From positions 1 to 49,570 of the forward strand of contig PSKS01000011.1 in NCBI GenBank assembly GCA_040289115.1: a DNA stretch of 49,570 nucleotides, in the 5' to 3' direction. Of this stretch, positions 32,676 to 41,136 are shown piece after piece. Every line of letters begins with the position of its first letter. Position 1 is the stretch's first letter. Under the pieces are notes generated by a model. The model was not told where the DNA came from. It ran no database searches and saw only the letters and a program-made list of their open reading frames with translations. This DNA comes from JAUQQI01 sp040289115 (GTDB lineage: Bacteria; Chloroflexota; Dehalococcoidia; JAUQQI01). The position numbers and the translations under genes were made by a program.

Positions 32676-35600
32676 TTTTCCTGCTCCTGGGCGCCCTGCC
32701 CGTCATCATTCTTTACCTTCCCGGCCTCACCGGCCAAGGTACCCTAGTGCCCGCCGACTATGCTTATCAGTTTCCCCCCTTCCGGAGCTTTGCCGCCCAG
32801 CAGGGGGTGCCGCCCGTTCAGAACGAGCTTTTTGCCGACCTCCTCCTGGAAAACTATGTCTGGAAAAGCTTTGCCCGGGCCGAGCTGAGCCGGGGCAATC
32901 TGCCCCTTTGGAACCCATACATCTTCGCCGGGACCCCTTTCCTTGCGGGGTATCAGCCGGCCGTCCTCTATCCCCTGAGCCTGGTCTTCTGGGTGGTACC
33001 ACTCCACCTGGCCTACGCCTGGTTCAATGCCCTGCACCACTGGCTGGCGTTGGCCTTTATGTACCTGTTCCTGCGGCGGCTGGGGCTAGGCGGCCCGGCG
33101 GCCCTTTTCGGGGGCCTGGCATACGGCCTCTCGGGGTTCATGGTGGTAGGGGCCATCTGGCCTATGGTTCTTTCGGTGGCGGCCTGGATTCCCGCCCTGC
33201 TCTGGGCCGTTACCGGCTGGGCCCAGGGGGTGGCCGCAGGGCGGCCCGGCTTGAGGTGGTTCCTGGCCGGTGCAGTCGCGGCCGCCATGGTGCTTTACGG
33301 CGGCCACCCGGAGATTGCCTTCTACGGATTTGTGACGGCCGGGGCCTACGGCCTTTACCGCCTTGGGGCCCTTCGGCGGGCCGGCCCTAACCGCTGGCGT
33401 CGGGCAGGGCTGATGCTTGCCGGCGGGCTCGGGATGGCCCTGTTCGGGGTCTTGCTGGCCGCCCCCCAACTGGGCCCCTTTTTAGAACTGGCCCGCCATA
33501 ACTTCCGGGCAGGCCTGACCACTTACGAGGAGGTGGTAGGGTGGGCCTACCCGCCCCGGCAGCTGCTCGCTTACCTGGTGCCGGACGTCTTTGGAAACCC
33601 GACCGCCCGGACTTACTTCGACCCGTGGCGGCTCGAGCTAAGGTTCTTTGAGAACCCCCGGGACGCCGCCGGAAACCCCCGGCCCTACCCCTTCTGGGGA
33701 ACGAAGAACTACGTAGAGGGGGCCGTTTACGTGGGAATTCCCACCATCGCCCTGGCCTTGCTGGGCCTGGCCACCTGGCGACCCCGGGGCCCAGTGCTCT
33801 TCTGGGGCGGGTCCGGGCTTATCTGTCTGGCCCTGGCCTTCGGAACCCCCCTTTACCGGCTGGTCTGGGCAATACCAGGGGGTGACCAGCTCCATACGCC
33901 CTTCCGCTGGGCCTTTCCGGCGGGCCTGGCCCTGGCCGTTCTGGGGGCCCACGGCTTGGAGGTGGTAGGGGCGGGGAAGGGATCGGGGGCGGAAATTGGC
34001 CGCCGGCTGGGGACCGGACTCTGGGTTGGGGGGATAGTCTTGGGGGTCGCCCTGGTGGGGGCCTTTACCCTTTTCGGGACCCAGGTTAGGGCCGCGGCCG
34101 GTGAACTTCTCGCACGGTCGGACGCCATCAAAAACGCCTTCGGGTCCGCCGAAGCTTTCGCCGCCTACGAAGGCCTCCAGTTTCTGCGGGCCCTGGGCCT
34201 CGTGGTGCTGACCGGGTTGGCCCTCCGGTTCCGGCCGGCCCTCGCCGGGGCGGTACTGGCCGCCGACCTGCTCGGATTTGGGTTTGGTTTTCTGCGGTTC
34301 GCCGACATCCGGTGGCTGGAGTTCGTGCCCCCGGCGGTTCAGCGGCTCCAGGCCGAACCCGGGCCCTTCCGGATTGTCAGTTTCGGGTCCGAAGATATTC
34401 TCTCCCCGAACCTGGCCCAACTTTACGGGCTTGAAGATATCCGGGGCTACGATTCGGTCATACCTGGTCGGTTCGTGCGGCTGTGGGAGGTTATGGAGCC
34501 GCCCCAGGGCCTGCTTTACAACCGGCTGCACAAACTTGTAGACCCCCGGTCGCTGGATTCGCCAATTCTGGACCTTTTAAACGTCAGGTTTGTCCTGAGC
34601 GCCGAACGGTTTGAGCGTCCGGGCTGGCGGCTAGTCTACGCCGGCGAGGTCTATATTTATGAGAACTTGGACGTGCTGCCCCGAGTCTTTCTGGTCTACC
34701 GAGTTGAGACCGTCGCCGATGAGGGGGAGGCCCGACGTCGGCTTGCCCGGCCGGACTTTGACCCCGCCACCGAGGCCGTCATCGAGGCCCGTCCCGGGGA
34801 GTCGTTCCCGCTGGCCCCCCCGCCCCGCCGCCCCCCAACCCTTTCCATTGTGGAACGGAACCCGGGGAGCTGGGCTTTCGAAGTGGAAACGGAGACCCCG
34901 GCCCTCCTGGTGATTTCCGAGGCGTATTTCCCCGGCTGGTCGGCAACGGTGGACGGGCGGCCGGTTCCGGTCTTCCCGACCGACCTGGCCCTGAAAGGGG
35001 TGCCCGTCCCGGCGGGCCGACACCGGGTGGAGGTGGTTTACCGGCCGTTCAGCTTCCGGGTCGGCCTTTACCTGGCCGGAGTTGGGCTAATTGGCGTCCT
35101 CCTACTCACGGCGGTTACCGGCCTCTGGCGGCTGAGCCGGGCCGAGGGCGGGGCGGCGGTCCGGGTTCTGCGGAACAGCCTCTTCCCGATGGCGGCCCAG
35201 CTCTTCAACCGGACGGTGGACCTGGGGTTTGCGGTGCTGATGGCCCGCTACCTGGGCCCCGAACCGGTGGGCCGCTACGCCTTCGCCGTGGCCGTCTTCG
35301 GCTATTTTTCTACCTTTGTCGAGTTCGGCCTCAATACTCTGCTAACCCGCAACGTGGCCCGGGACCGCCAGCTCGCCCCGGTGGAGACCGGAGTTAACTT
35401 GGCCGTTCGGCTGGCTTTCTCGGTGGTTTCAGTGGCCCTGGTGCTGGGCTTGCTTTGGGCCTACGGGGCCGCCTTTGGGGGGCTTACGGCCGATACCTTC
35501 TGGGCGACGGTGCTGCTGGTCCTTGGCCTGGGGCCGAGCAGTGTGGCGGCCATCTTAAGCAGCCTGTTTTACGCCCACGAGCGGGCCGAGTACCCGGCCC

Positions 35601-36598
35601 TGCTGTCCATTCTCACCAACCTGGTGAAGGTAGGACTGGGGGTGCCGGTCCTGCTTATGGGGGGCGGCATCGTGGGCCTGGCGGCCGCCTCGGTGGTGAC
35701 CAACCTGGTCACCGCCGCAGCTTTTCTGGTCGCCCACCGGCAGGTCCTCGGGCCCCTCCTCACGGCCTTCGACCCGGCCCACGCCCGCGGGCTTTTGGGC
35801 GAGGCCTGGCCCCTTTTTATCAACAACCTGCTTAACGGCCTGTTTTTCCGGGTGGATGTCCTCCTGCTTAAGGGCCTTGCGGGGGACCTGCAGACGGGCT
35901 ACTACAATGTGGCCTATAAATTCATCGACGGTGCCCAGGTGATTCCGGCATTCTTTACCCTGGCGGCGTTCCCCGTCGTCAGCCGGCTGGCAGCCGCTGA
36001 GCCCGGGCGGGTGGGGGTGGCGGTGGGGCGGGGGCTTAAGGCCCTCTTTATGGTGGCCGTGGGCTTTGCCCTCTTTGGGAGCATCCTTTCGGAGGACCTG
36101 GTGGTCCTCCTGTTCGGGGACGAGTTCCGACCGGCGGCGGCTGCCCTGGCCCTGCTGGTTCTGCACATGCCGCCGGGGTTCTTAAACAGCTTTCTGCACT
36201 ACGTGCTTATCGTCTACAACCGGCAGCGGGCGTTGACCTGGTGCTTTGCCGGGGCGGTTATCTTCAACGTGGCGGTCAACGGCCTGCTCATCCCTTACTG
36301 GGGTTACCGGGCGGCTGCCCTGAACACCGTTCTGACGGAGCTGGTCCTGCTGGTTCCCTTCTGGCTCTTGACGACCCGGCACGTTCGCCTGTCCCTGGCA
36401 GGGGTCACCGCCCGGGTCCTGGCGGCAGCCCTGCCTGTGGCCGGGGTGATGCTTTTAGCCCGGTCTTTATCACCCCTGCTGGCCTTTGGGCTGGGCCTTG
36501 CCCTCTATCCGGCGGGGCTAATAACTACGGGCGCGCTGAGTCGGGACGACCTAGCCCTGGTGCGAAGCCTGATCCGGCCCATGCTGGGCCGGCCCTAA
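32633..36598 (+). CDS. YfhO-like membrane glycosyltransferase fused to a polysaccharide flippase
   Basis: 1321 residues in one uninterrupted frame. Residues ~1-842 form a YfhO-family (GT-C-like) membrane protein: helix at ~15-35, GNLPLWNPYIFAGTPFLAGYQPAVLYPL, GLAYGLSGFMV, GGHPEIAFYGF, and an extracytoplasmic domain with IEDIRGYDSVIPGRFVRLWEV-like and LLVISEAYFPGWSATVDGRPVP motifs. From ~843 (LRNSLFPMAAQLFNRTVDLG) to the end is a complete Wzx/MOP-type flippase of about 12-14 helices (VLMARYLGPEPVGRYAFAVAVFGYF, FVEFGLNTLLTRNVARD). A sugar-lipid-making half joined to an exporter half would couple synthesis and transport. Start ATG 32633 lies inside the GT2 gene. A missed stop or sequencing error is unlikely as the frame is intact throughout. 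Confidence 0.85.
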   Translation: MAKPEKGHPNQLDLIFLLLGALPVIILYLPGLTGQGTLVPADYAYQFPPFRSFAAQQGVPPVQNELFADLLLENYVWKSFARAELSRGNLPLWNPYIFAGTPFLAGYQPAVLYPLSLVFWVVPLHLAYAWFNALHHWLALAFMYLFLRRLGLGGPAALFGGLAYGLSGFMVVGAIWPMVLSVAAWIPALLWAVTGWAQGVAAGRPGLRWFLAGAVAAAMVLYGGHPEIAFYGFVTAGAYGLYRLGALRRAGPNRWRRAGLMLAGGLGMALFGVLLAAPQLGPFLELARHNFRAGLTTYEEVVGWAYPPRQLLAYLVPDVFGNPTARTYFDPWRLELRFFENPRDAAGNPRPYPFWGTKNYVEGAVYVGIPTIALALLGLATWRPRGPVLFWGGSGLICLALAFGTPLYRLVWAIPGGDQLHTPFRWAFPAGLALAVLGAHGLEVVGAGKGSGAEIGRRLGTGLWVGGIVLGVALVGAFTLFGTQVRAAAGELLARSDAIKNAFGSAEAFAAYEGLQFLRALGLVVLTGLALRFRPALAGAVLAADLLGFGFGFLRFADIRWLEFVPPAVQRLQAEPGPFRIVSFGSEDILSPNLAQLYGLEDIRGYDSVIPGRFVRLWEVMEPPQGLLYNRLHKLVDPRSLDSPILDLLNVRFVLSAERFERPGWRLVYAGEVYIYENLDVLPRVFLVYRVETVADEGEARRRLARPDFDPATEAVIEARPGESFPLAPPPRRPPTLSIVERNPGSWAFEVETETPALLVISEAYFPGWSATVDGRPVPVFPTDLALKGVPVPAGRHRVEVVYRPFSFRVGLYLAGVGLIGVLLLTAVTGLWRLSRAEGGAAVRVLRNSLFPMAAQLFNRTVDLGFAVLMARYLGPEPVGRYAFAVAVFGYFSTFVEFGLNTLLTRNVARDRQLAPVETGVNLAVRLAFSVVSVALVLGLLWAYGAAFGGLTADTFWATVLLVLGLGPSSVAAILSSLFYAHERAEYPALLSILTNLVKVGLGVPVLLMGGGIVGLAAASVVTNLVTAAAFLVAHRQVLGPLLTAFDPAHARGLLGEAWPLFINNLLNGLFFRVDVLLLKGLAGDLQTGYYNVAYKFIDGAQVIPAFFTLAAFPVVSRLAAAEPGRVGVAVGRGLKALFMVAVGFALFGSILSEDLVVLLFGDEFRPAAAALALLVLHMPPGFLNSFLHYVLIVYNRQRALTWCFAGAVIFNVAVNGLLIPYWGYRAAALNTVLTELVLLVPFWLLTTRHVRLSLAGVTARVLAAALPVAGVMLLARSLSPLLAFGLGLALYPAGLITTGALSRDDLALVRSLIRPMLGRP

Positions 36599-36612
36599 GG
36601 GGGAAGAGCGCC

Positions 36613-38481
36613 GTGAGGCGAGGGGTACGCATTATCTGTTTGTTCATCATCCTGGTGGGCTTCGGCTTGCGGGTGTACCGATTGGGGTCCCAGAGCCTCT
36701 GGTATGACGAGGGGTTCAGCGTCTGGCTTGCCCGACAGCCTCTGCCGGCCGTAACCTTCGGCGATTTCAACCCGCCCCTTTACTATTACCTGCTCCATTT
36801 TTGGGTTTCCGGAGCCGGAACCGGCGAGTTCGCCGTCCGCTTCCCGTCGGCCCTTTTCGGAACCCTCACGGTAGCCGCAACCTTTGCCCTCGGTTCGGCC
36901 CTCTTTGGGGCGGCCGCCGGGCTGGTCGGGGCCGTCCTCGCGGCCCTCTCGCCTTTTCTTGTCTGGTATTCACAAGAGGCCCGGATGTATGCCCTTGCGG
37001 TCCTTCTGGGGATAGTGGCCTCCTGGCTGGCCTGGCAGGGATTCAATGGGCGGCGGGGCTGGCCGGCCTATGCCGTGGCGGTGACGGCCGGGGCCTACAC
37101 CCACTATTTAAGCCTGCTGGTCCCCATCGGCCACGCCCTCTTTGCGGCCGGCTGCCTCTTCGACCCCAAGGGGCGGCCGGCCGTCCGGGGCTGGCTCGCA
37201 GCCGCGGTCGGGGCTGGCCTAGCCTACTTGCCCTGGCTCCCGACGGCCTACGCCCACGCCCAGCTCCAGACCTACTGGCCCGGGCGGCCCGATTTGCTGC
37301 GGCTTTTGCAGGACGCCCTGGCCCGCTTTGTGGCCGGCTATTCCCTGGAAGCCGAGCGGGCGCTGCCCTTCGGGTACGGCTTTTTAGCCGCGGCCGTCCT
37401 GGGCCTTGTTGGGGCCCTGTTGGCCGGGGGCAAGGTTCGGGCCGGGGCTCTGCTCCTGGGGTCGGTGGGGATCCTGCCGCTGGCGGCAGTTCTGGGCCTG
37501 GCCTGCCTTCGGCCGAAGTTCGAGCCGAGGTATCTTATCTTTGTTTGGCCGGCCCTGACCCTGCTGGGGGTGGGACTGGTGGGGACCCAGCCCAGGCGGA
37601 GCCTCTGGCTCATGGGCCGGCTTCTGGGTGCCGGGACAGTCCTCGTGGTGGGGATACCGGGGCTAGCGGCCGATTATAACCTCTACACCGACCCCCGTTA
37701 CGGCAAAGATGTCTGGCGAGAGGTGGGGCGTCTCCTGAACGAGTGGGTCGGGGAAGACGAAGTGGTGGTCCTCGACTCGGGCCACGCCTTCCCCGTCTTC
37801 GCCTATTACTACCCAAGGTCGAATTGGGTCCCGCTGCCCCCTAACCCGCCGCCGTCTCCCCTGGTAGACCGGCCCCTCGGGCCGGAGGCAGGGCCGGTCT
37901 TGGCTCAGGCCCTGGCCGGGCGGCGGGGGGTCTGGGTGGTGCGCTGGCAGGACCGGGTCGCCGACCCGACGGATATCGTCCGGACCCTGCTGGACCGGGT
38001 CGGTTACCAGACCCCAGTACCGCCCCTTTTTGGGGCCATCCGGGTGGAGCACTACGTCCTCCAGGGCGACCTCCGGGAGCTTACCCGCCTTGAACCCAGG
38101 GAGCCCCTCGGGTGGGAATTCCGCGGGGAGGTAAAGCTCCGTGGCTACGACCTGCGGCTCATCGACCGCTCCGCCCTGGAGTTCGTGTTTTACTGGCAGG
38201 CCTTGCGGCCGCCGACGGGGGTATACAAAATGAGCGTTCGTATCGTCGACGAAGGGCAGCGAATCCTTGCCCAAGAGGACGCCTGGCTGGCCGGAGAAGC
38301 CTACCCCACCAGCATGTGGCGCCCGGGAAGCCTAGTCCTCGGCCGCCTGAAGCTGCCGGTACCCCAGGAGCTCCCCACCGGCCGGTACGGCCTAAACTTC
38401 GTGTTTTACCGGGACGACCTGAGCTGGACCGACGATGTGCGCAGCCTCGGAATCGTGGAGATCGGCCCGCCCGGCGGCTAA
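36613..38481 (+). CDS. ArnT/PMT-like membrane glycosyltransferase
   Basis: 622 residues from GTG 36613 (AGGGGGAAG ahead); a longer in-frame extension to 36241 lies inside the preceding gene. The first periplasmic loop has the catalytic acidic pair in LGSQSLWYDEGFS (Asp32-Glu33), then DFNPPLYYYLLHFW, GEFAVRFPSALFG and EARMYALAVLLG, all typical of the GT-C PMT/ArnT fold, with ~10-11 helices. A beta-rich extracytoplasmic C-terminal domain begins around residue 480. It would move a sugar from polyprenyl phosphate to a glycan or protein. Tandem paralogue of the next gene. Confidence 0.88.
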   Translation: MRRGVRIICLFIILVGFGLRVYRLGSQSLWYDEGFSVWLARQPLPAVTFGDFNPPLYYYLLHFWVSGAGTGEFAVRFPSALFGTLTVAATFALGSALFGAAAGLVGAVLAALSPFLVWYSQEARMYALAVLLGIVASWLAWQGFNGRRGWPAYAVAVTAGAYTHYLSLLVPIGHALFAAGCLFDPKGRPAVRGWLAAAVGAGLAYLPWLPTAYAHAQLQTYWPGRPDLLRLLQDALARFVAGYSLEAERALPFGYGFLAAAVLGLVGALLAGGKVRAGALLLGSVGILPLAAVLGLACLRPKFEPRYLIFVWPALTLLGVGLVGTQPRRSLWLMGRLLGAGTVLVVGIPGLAADYNLYTDPRYGKDVWREVGRLLNEWVGEDEVVVLDSGHAFPVFAYYYPRSNWVPLPPNPPPSPLVDRPLGPEAGPVLAQALAGRRGVWVVRWQDRVADPTDIVRTLLDRVGYQTPVPPLFGAIRVEHYVLQGDLRELTRLEPREPLGWEFRGEVKLRGYDLRLIDRSALEFVFYWQALRPPTGVYKMSVRIVDEGQRILAQEDAWLAGEAYPTSMWRPGSLVLGRLKLPVPQELPTGRYGLNFVFYRDDLSWTDDVRSLGIVEIGPPGG

Positions 38482-38512
38482 AGCCGCCAGCCTTATCCGG
38501 GCAGGGGGCCTG

Positions 38513-40396
38513 GTGGCCGTTGCGGTCGGCTTTGGCCTGCGGGTCCATTTGCTAGGGCGGCAGGGGCTCTGGTACGACGAGGCCTTTAACCTCTCGGTCG
38601 CCGAGAGCGGCTGGCCCGAACTGCTGGGCCGGGCCGCCGCCGACTTCTACCCGCCCCTTTACCACGGCCTCCTCTGGGTCTGGACCAGGCTTGCGGGCAC
38701 CGGCGAGTTTGCCGTCCGCTTCCCATCCGTCTGGTTCGGAACCCTCTTAATCCCGGTAATCTTCAGCTTTGGCCGCCTGATTTCCGGGAGTTCGGGTCCC
38801 GAAAAGGGCACCCCAACGGCGGCCCTGCCGGCAGCGGGGGCTTTTTTCGTCGCCCTTTCCCCCCTCCTGGTGGACCTTTCCCAGGAGGCCCGAATGTACA
38901 CCCTACTGGCCCTGACGATGGTGCTGGGGGAGCTGGCTTGGGTCCGGCTGGGGCTTGGGGCCGGCGGTCGGGAGGCCGGCCTTTACGTCGTGGGCACGAC
39001 GGCGGCCCTTTACACCCACTACGCCGCCCTCCTGGGTTGGGTCCTTCAGCCCTGGCAACTGTTGACTGTTGGGGGCCGCCGGCGACCCCGGCTCGCCCTG
39101 CTCTGGGCCGTGCCCGCGGTGCTTTTCCTCCCCTGGTGGGGGGTGGCCTGGGGCCGGTTTACGGCCACCGTTAATCCCCAGGCGGGCACGCCCCTGCCCG
39201 AAATCTTCCGACGGTCGGTCGAAATCTTCTGGACCGGGTACGGGGTGGAGCCGTACTTTCCGGCTCCGGACCCGGCTACCGCGGCCGCCGACACTTTGAA
39301 GGCCACAATCCTGGGCGCGCTGATCACGGGGATCTTCGCTTGGGGCCTGGTGTCCGCCGGCCGGGATAAGCTCCGGCGCTTCCTGGTTCCCCTGCTCGGC
39401 CCTCTCATCCTCTGGTACCCGGTGGCCCTGGGGCGGCGGGACTTCGCCCCCCAGTACCTCATTTGGGTTGGGGCAATTGGGTGGGTCTTCGTCGGCCTAG
39501 GTGTCCTGCGGCTGCGCCGGTTGCTTTCGGCGGGGGCCTTCCTGTTCGTGGCGGGGGCGGAGTTTTTCGCGCTCTTTAACCTCTATTATGTGCCCCGCTA
39601 CTGGAACGACGACCTTCGGGGGGCGGCCCGGCTGCTGACGGAGCTGAGTCGGCCGGGGGAGGCCATCGTGGTAAACGCCCACTACGCGGTGGTGGCTTTG
39701 GACTATTACTACCCGGGCCAGGCCCCCCGGTTTGGGCTGCCTACCCGTCCCGCCCAGCCCGACCTCCTCCTCGAGGAAGACCTATCCGCGATCGCCCGGT
39801 CCCATCCCTTTATTTGGCTGGTTCTGTGGCAGAGCTATTACTCTGACCCCCAGGACCGAGTCCGGAGGTGGCTTTCGACCCACGGTTACCTGGCCGAAGA
39901 CTGGGAGCTCAGGTCCCACGCCCGGGTCCTGGGGTTCTGGACGGCACCCCCCGTGCTGGACCAGCTCCCCCCGGAGGCTATCCCCGGACCCCCCGAAGCC
40001 CTGGGGGATAGCGTTCGGCTGGCGGGTTTCGTCCCGCCTCGGCCCGTCCTGGAGCCGGCGGACTTGGCGTCGGGTCGGCCCGAGCTTCATTACACCCTTT
40101 ACTGGGAGGTGGTCCGGCCCCTGGCCGAACCGTACCAGGTGTTCGTCCACGTGGTGGACCAGGCCGGGCAGGTGGCGGCCCAGGGGGACGGTCCGCCCGT
40201 CTCCGGGAGCTTCCCCACGGACCGGTGGCCTGTCGGAAAGGTCGTCCGGGATGACCGCAAGCTCCGGCTGCCGGCCGACTTTCGGCCCGGGGAGTATCGG
40301 CTGCTGGTCGGTATGTACCGGCTTACCGACTTGATTCGCCTCGGCCACGGTGGGACCGACCGGGTCGAGGTGGGGCCTGTAAAGGTGGAACCGTAG
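38513..40396 (+). CDS. ArnT/PMT-like membrane glycosyltransferase (second paralogue)
   Basis: 627 residues if GTG 38513 (AGGGGG ahead) is the start; this aligns with the first paralogue's N-terminus (GFGLRVHLLGRQGLWYDEAF vs GFGLRVYRLGSQSLWYDEGF). An ATG at 38435 inside the preceding gene would add 26 residues. The catalytic DE pair is in LWYDEAFN, followed by ADFYPPLYHGLLWVW, GEFAVRFPSVWFG and DLSQEARMYTLLALTMVLG. The C-terminal extracytoplasmic domain (EPYQVFVHVVDQAGQVAAQGD, WPVGKVVRDD, FRPGEYRLLVGMYRL) also matches the first paralogue. Last gene of the envelope glycosylation operon. Confidence 0.88.
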   Translation: MAVAVGFGLRVHLLGRQGLWYDEAFNLSVAESGWPELLGRAAADFYPPLYHGLLWVWTRLAGTGEFAVRFPSVWFGTLLIPVIFSFGRLISGSSGPEKGTPTAALPAAGAFFVALSPLLVDLSQEARMYTLLALTMVLGELAWVRLGLGAGGREAGLYVVGTTAALYTHYAALLGWVLQPWQLLTVGGRRRPRLALLWAVPAVLFLPWWGVAWGRFTATVNPQAGTPLPEIFRRSVEIFWTGYGVEPYFPAPDPATAAADTLKATILGALITGIFAWGLVSAGRDKLRRFLVPLLGPLILWYPVALGRRDFAPQYLIWVGAIGWVFVGLGVLRLRRLLSAGAFLFVAGAEFFALFNLYYVPRYWNDDLRGAARLLTELSRPGEAIVVNAHYAVVALDYYYPGQAPRFGLPTRPAQPDLLLEEDLSAIARSHPFIWLVLWQSYYSDPQDRVRRWLSTHGYLAEDWELRSHARVLGFWTAPPVLDQLPPEAIPGPPEALGDSVRLAGFVPPRPVLEPADLASGRPELHYTLYWEVVRPLAEPYQVFVHVVDQAGQVAAQGDGPPVSGSFPTDRWPVGKVVRDDRKLRLPADFRPGEYRLLVGMYRLTDLIRLGHGGTDRVEVGPVKVEP

Positions 40397-40920
40397 ACAC
40401 CGGTTTACGTGAAGGGACCGGATGGCCCATAATTGGGGCTTGATACCGCCGCGAAAGGGGTCAAAATCATGTCCAGATGGAGAACTAAACCGGAGTCCAG
40501 GCCGGTTGGCCACACCCGGCCTGGGGAGCTCACCCTTGACCAGATCGCCGAGATTTAGCCGGGCCTGGGGCCGGCTGATGCCCGAGGTGAACAACCACGG
40601 CGCCCGGGGCGGTAATTGGGCCCTGGCCCGGTATTGTCTGGGTCAAATTCCAGGCCCTTTTCAAGATTGGGGCCGTAAATCGGCCCCGGATGCGGCCGCA
40701 CTTGGAGGCTTTCAACGGCGGCTAGGTCCTCATGCCTGATGGCCGTCTAGATGGGGTCCGATTAGTCTTTGAAGAAGCTTACCACCGGGAACCATGGGGC
40801 CAATGAGATCCATGCGGCCGTGGGCCACTCGGAGGTCGTCCGGCTGCTGCCCCCAACCCTGCCCCAACACCTTTACCTGGGGCCCATTGCCCGCCGGACG
40901 GAAACTTCCGCGGCCGAGGA
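40397..40920 (+). other. Region without an intact gene
   Basis: About 520 bp between the second ArnT-like gene and the terC promoter. It holds several GC-rich inverted repeats, for instance GGGGCCG-taaat-CGGCCCC near 40673-40691, but no U-run terminator. No reading frame has a credible start signal. A short ankyrin-like remnant lies at its right end. Confidence 0.4.
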
Positions 40921-40924
40921 TTGA
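40772..40924 (+). pseudogene. Ankyrin-repeat-like fragment (remnant)
   Basis: Read in the frame through 40787, the segment gives TTGNHGANEIHAAVGHSEVV-RLL, which resembles the ankyrin consensus (G-x-T-x-L-H-x-A-A-x-x-G-H-x-E-V-V-x-L-L-L) with the GHSEVVRLL block exact. It then runs into low-similarity sequence and a TGA at 40922. No start codon with ribosome site. I call it a decayed repeat; a chance match is possible as only one repeat is visible. Confidence 0.35.
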
Positions 40925-40949
40925 CACCGGACTGCCCAAGGTGTAATCT
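40921..40949 (+). promoter_or_regulatory. Promoter of the terC riboswitch transcript
   Basis: -35 TTGACA (40921-40926), 17-bp spacer and -10 TAATCT (40944-40949). The start would be near 40956, immediately ahead of the riboswitch P1 stem. Confidence 0.75.
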
Positions 40950-40967
40950 GTTTCCGGGTAAATCCCT

Positions 40968-41084
40968 GGTCCAAGGGGAGTAGCCGCCGGGCGTAAAACC
41001 GCCCGGGGGCAGGGTCGTCAGCACGGGTTCTGGTATGGCCCCGGCCCTGCCAGCCCGAAAGGGTAAGCGAGACCTTGGCCCGTT
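40968..41084 (+). promoter_or_regulatory. yybP-ykoY (manganese) riboswitch
   Basis: The leader holds the conserved yybP-ykoY signatures: CCAAGGGGAGTAGC at 40971-40984 near the 5' end and GGGTAAGCGAGACC at 41061-41074 near the 3' end. P1 pairs CCAAGG (40971-40976) with CCTTGG (41073-41078), extended by GG/CC. Between them are GC-rich helices of the aptamer (GCCGGGCGTAAAACCGCCCGG; then CAGGGTC/GGCCCTG-type pairs). The class binds Mn2+ and commonly controls TerC-type and P-type ATPase exporters, in agreement with terC downstream. Confidence 0.88.
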
Positions 41085-41120
41085 GATGTTAAGATTGGCG
41101 GGCCGAGGTCTTTAGTTTTT
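41070..41120 (+). terminator. Expression-platform terminator of the Mn2+ riboswitch
   Basis: AGACCTTGGCCCG (41070-41082) pairs with CGGGCCGAGGTCT (41099-41111), 13 pairs with one G-U, followed by TTAGTTTTT. Its left arm includes the 3' strand of riboswitch P1, so folding of the aptamer with Mn2+ would exclude the terminator and switch terC on. Confidence 0.85.
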
Positions 41121-41136
41121 CTAGGGGTAAGAGCCA

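Noticed and set aside
36241..36612. 124-residue N-terminal extension of the first ArnT-like protein
   Set aside because: Overlaps the flippase domain in another frame and has no membrane or catalytic pattern.
40673..40691. GGGGCCG/CGGCCCC hairpin as a terminator of the glycosylation operon
   Set aside because: No U-run follows on either side; GC-rich repeats of this size are expected by chance here.
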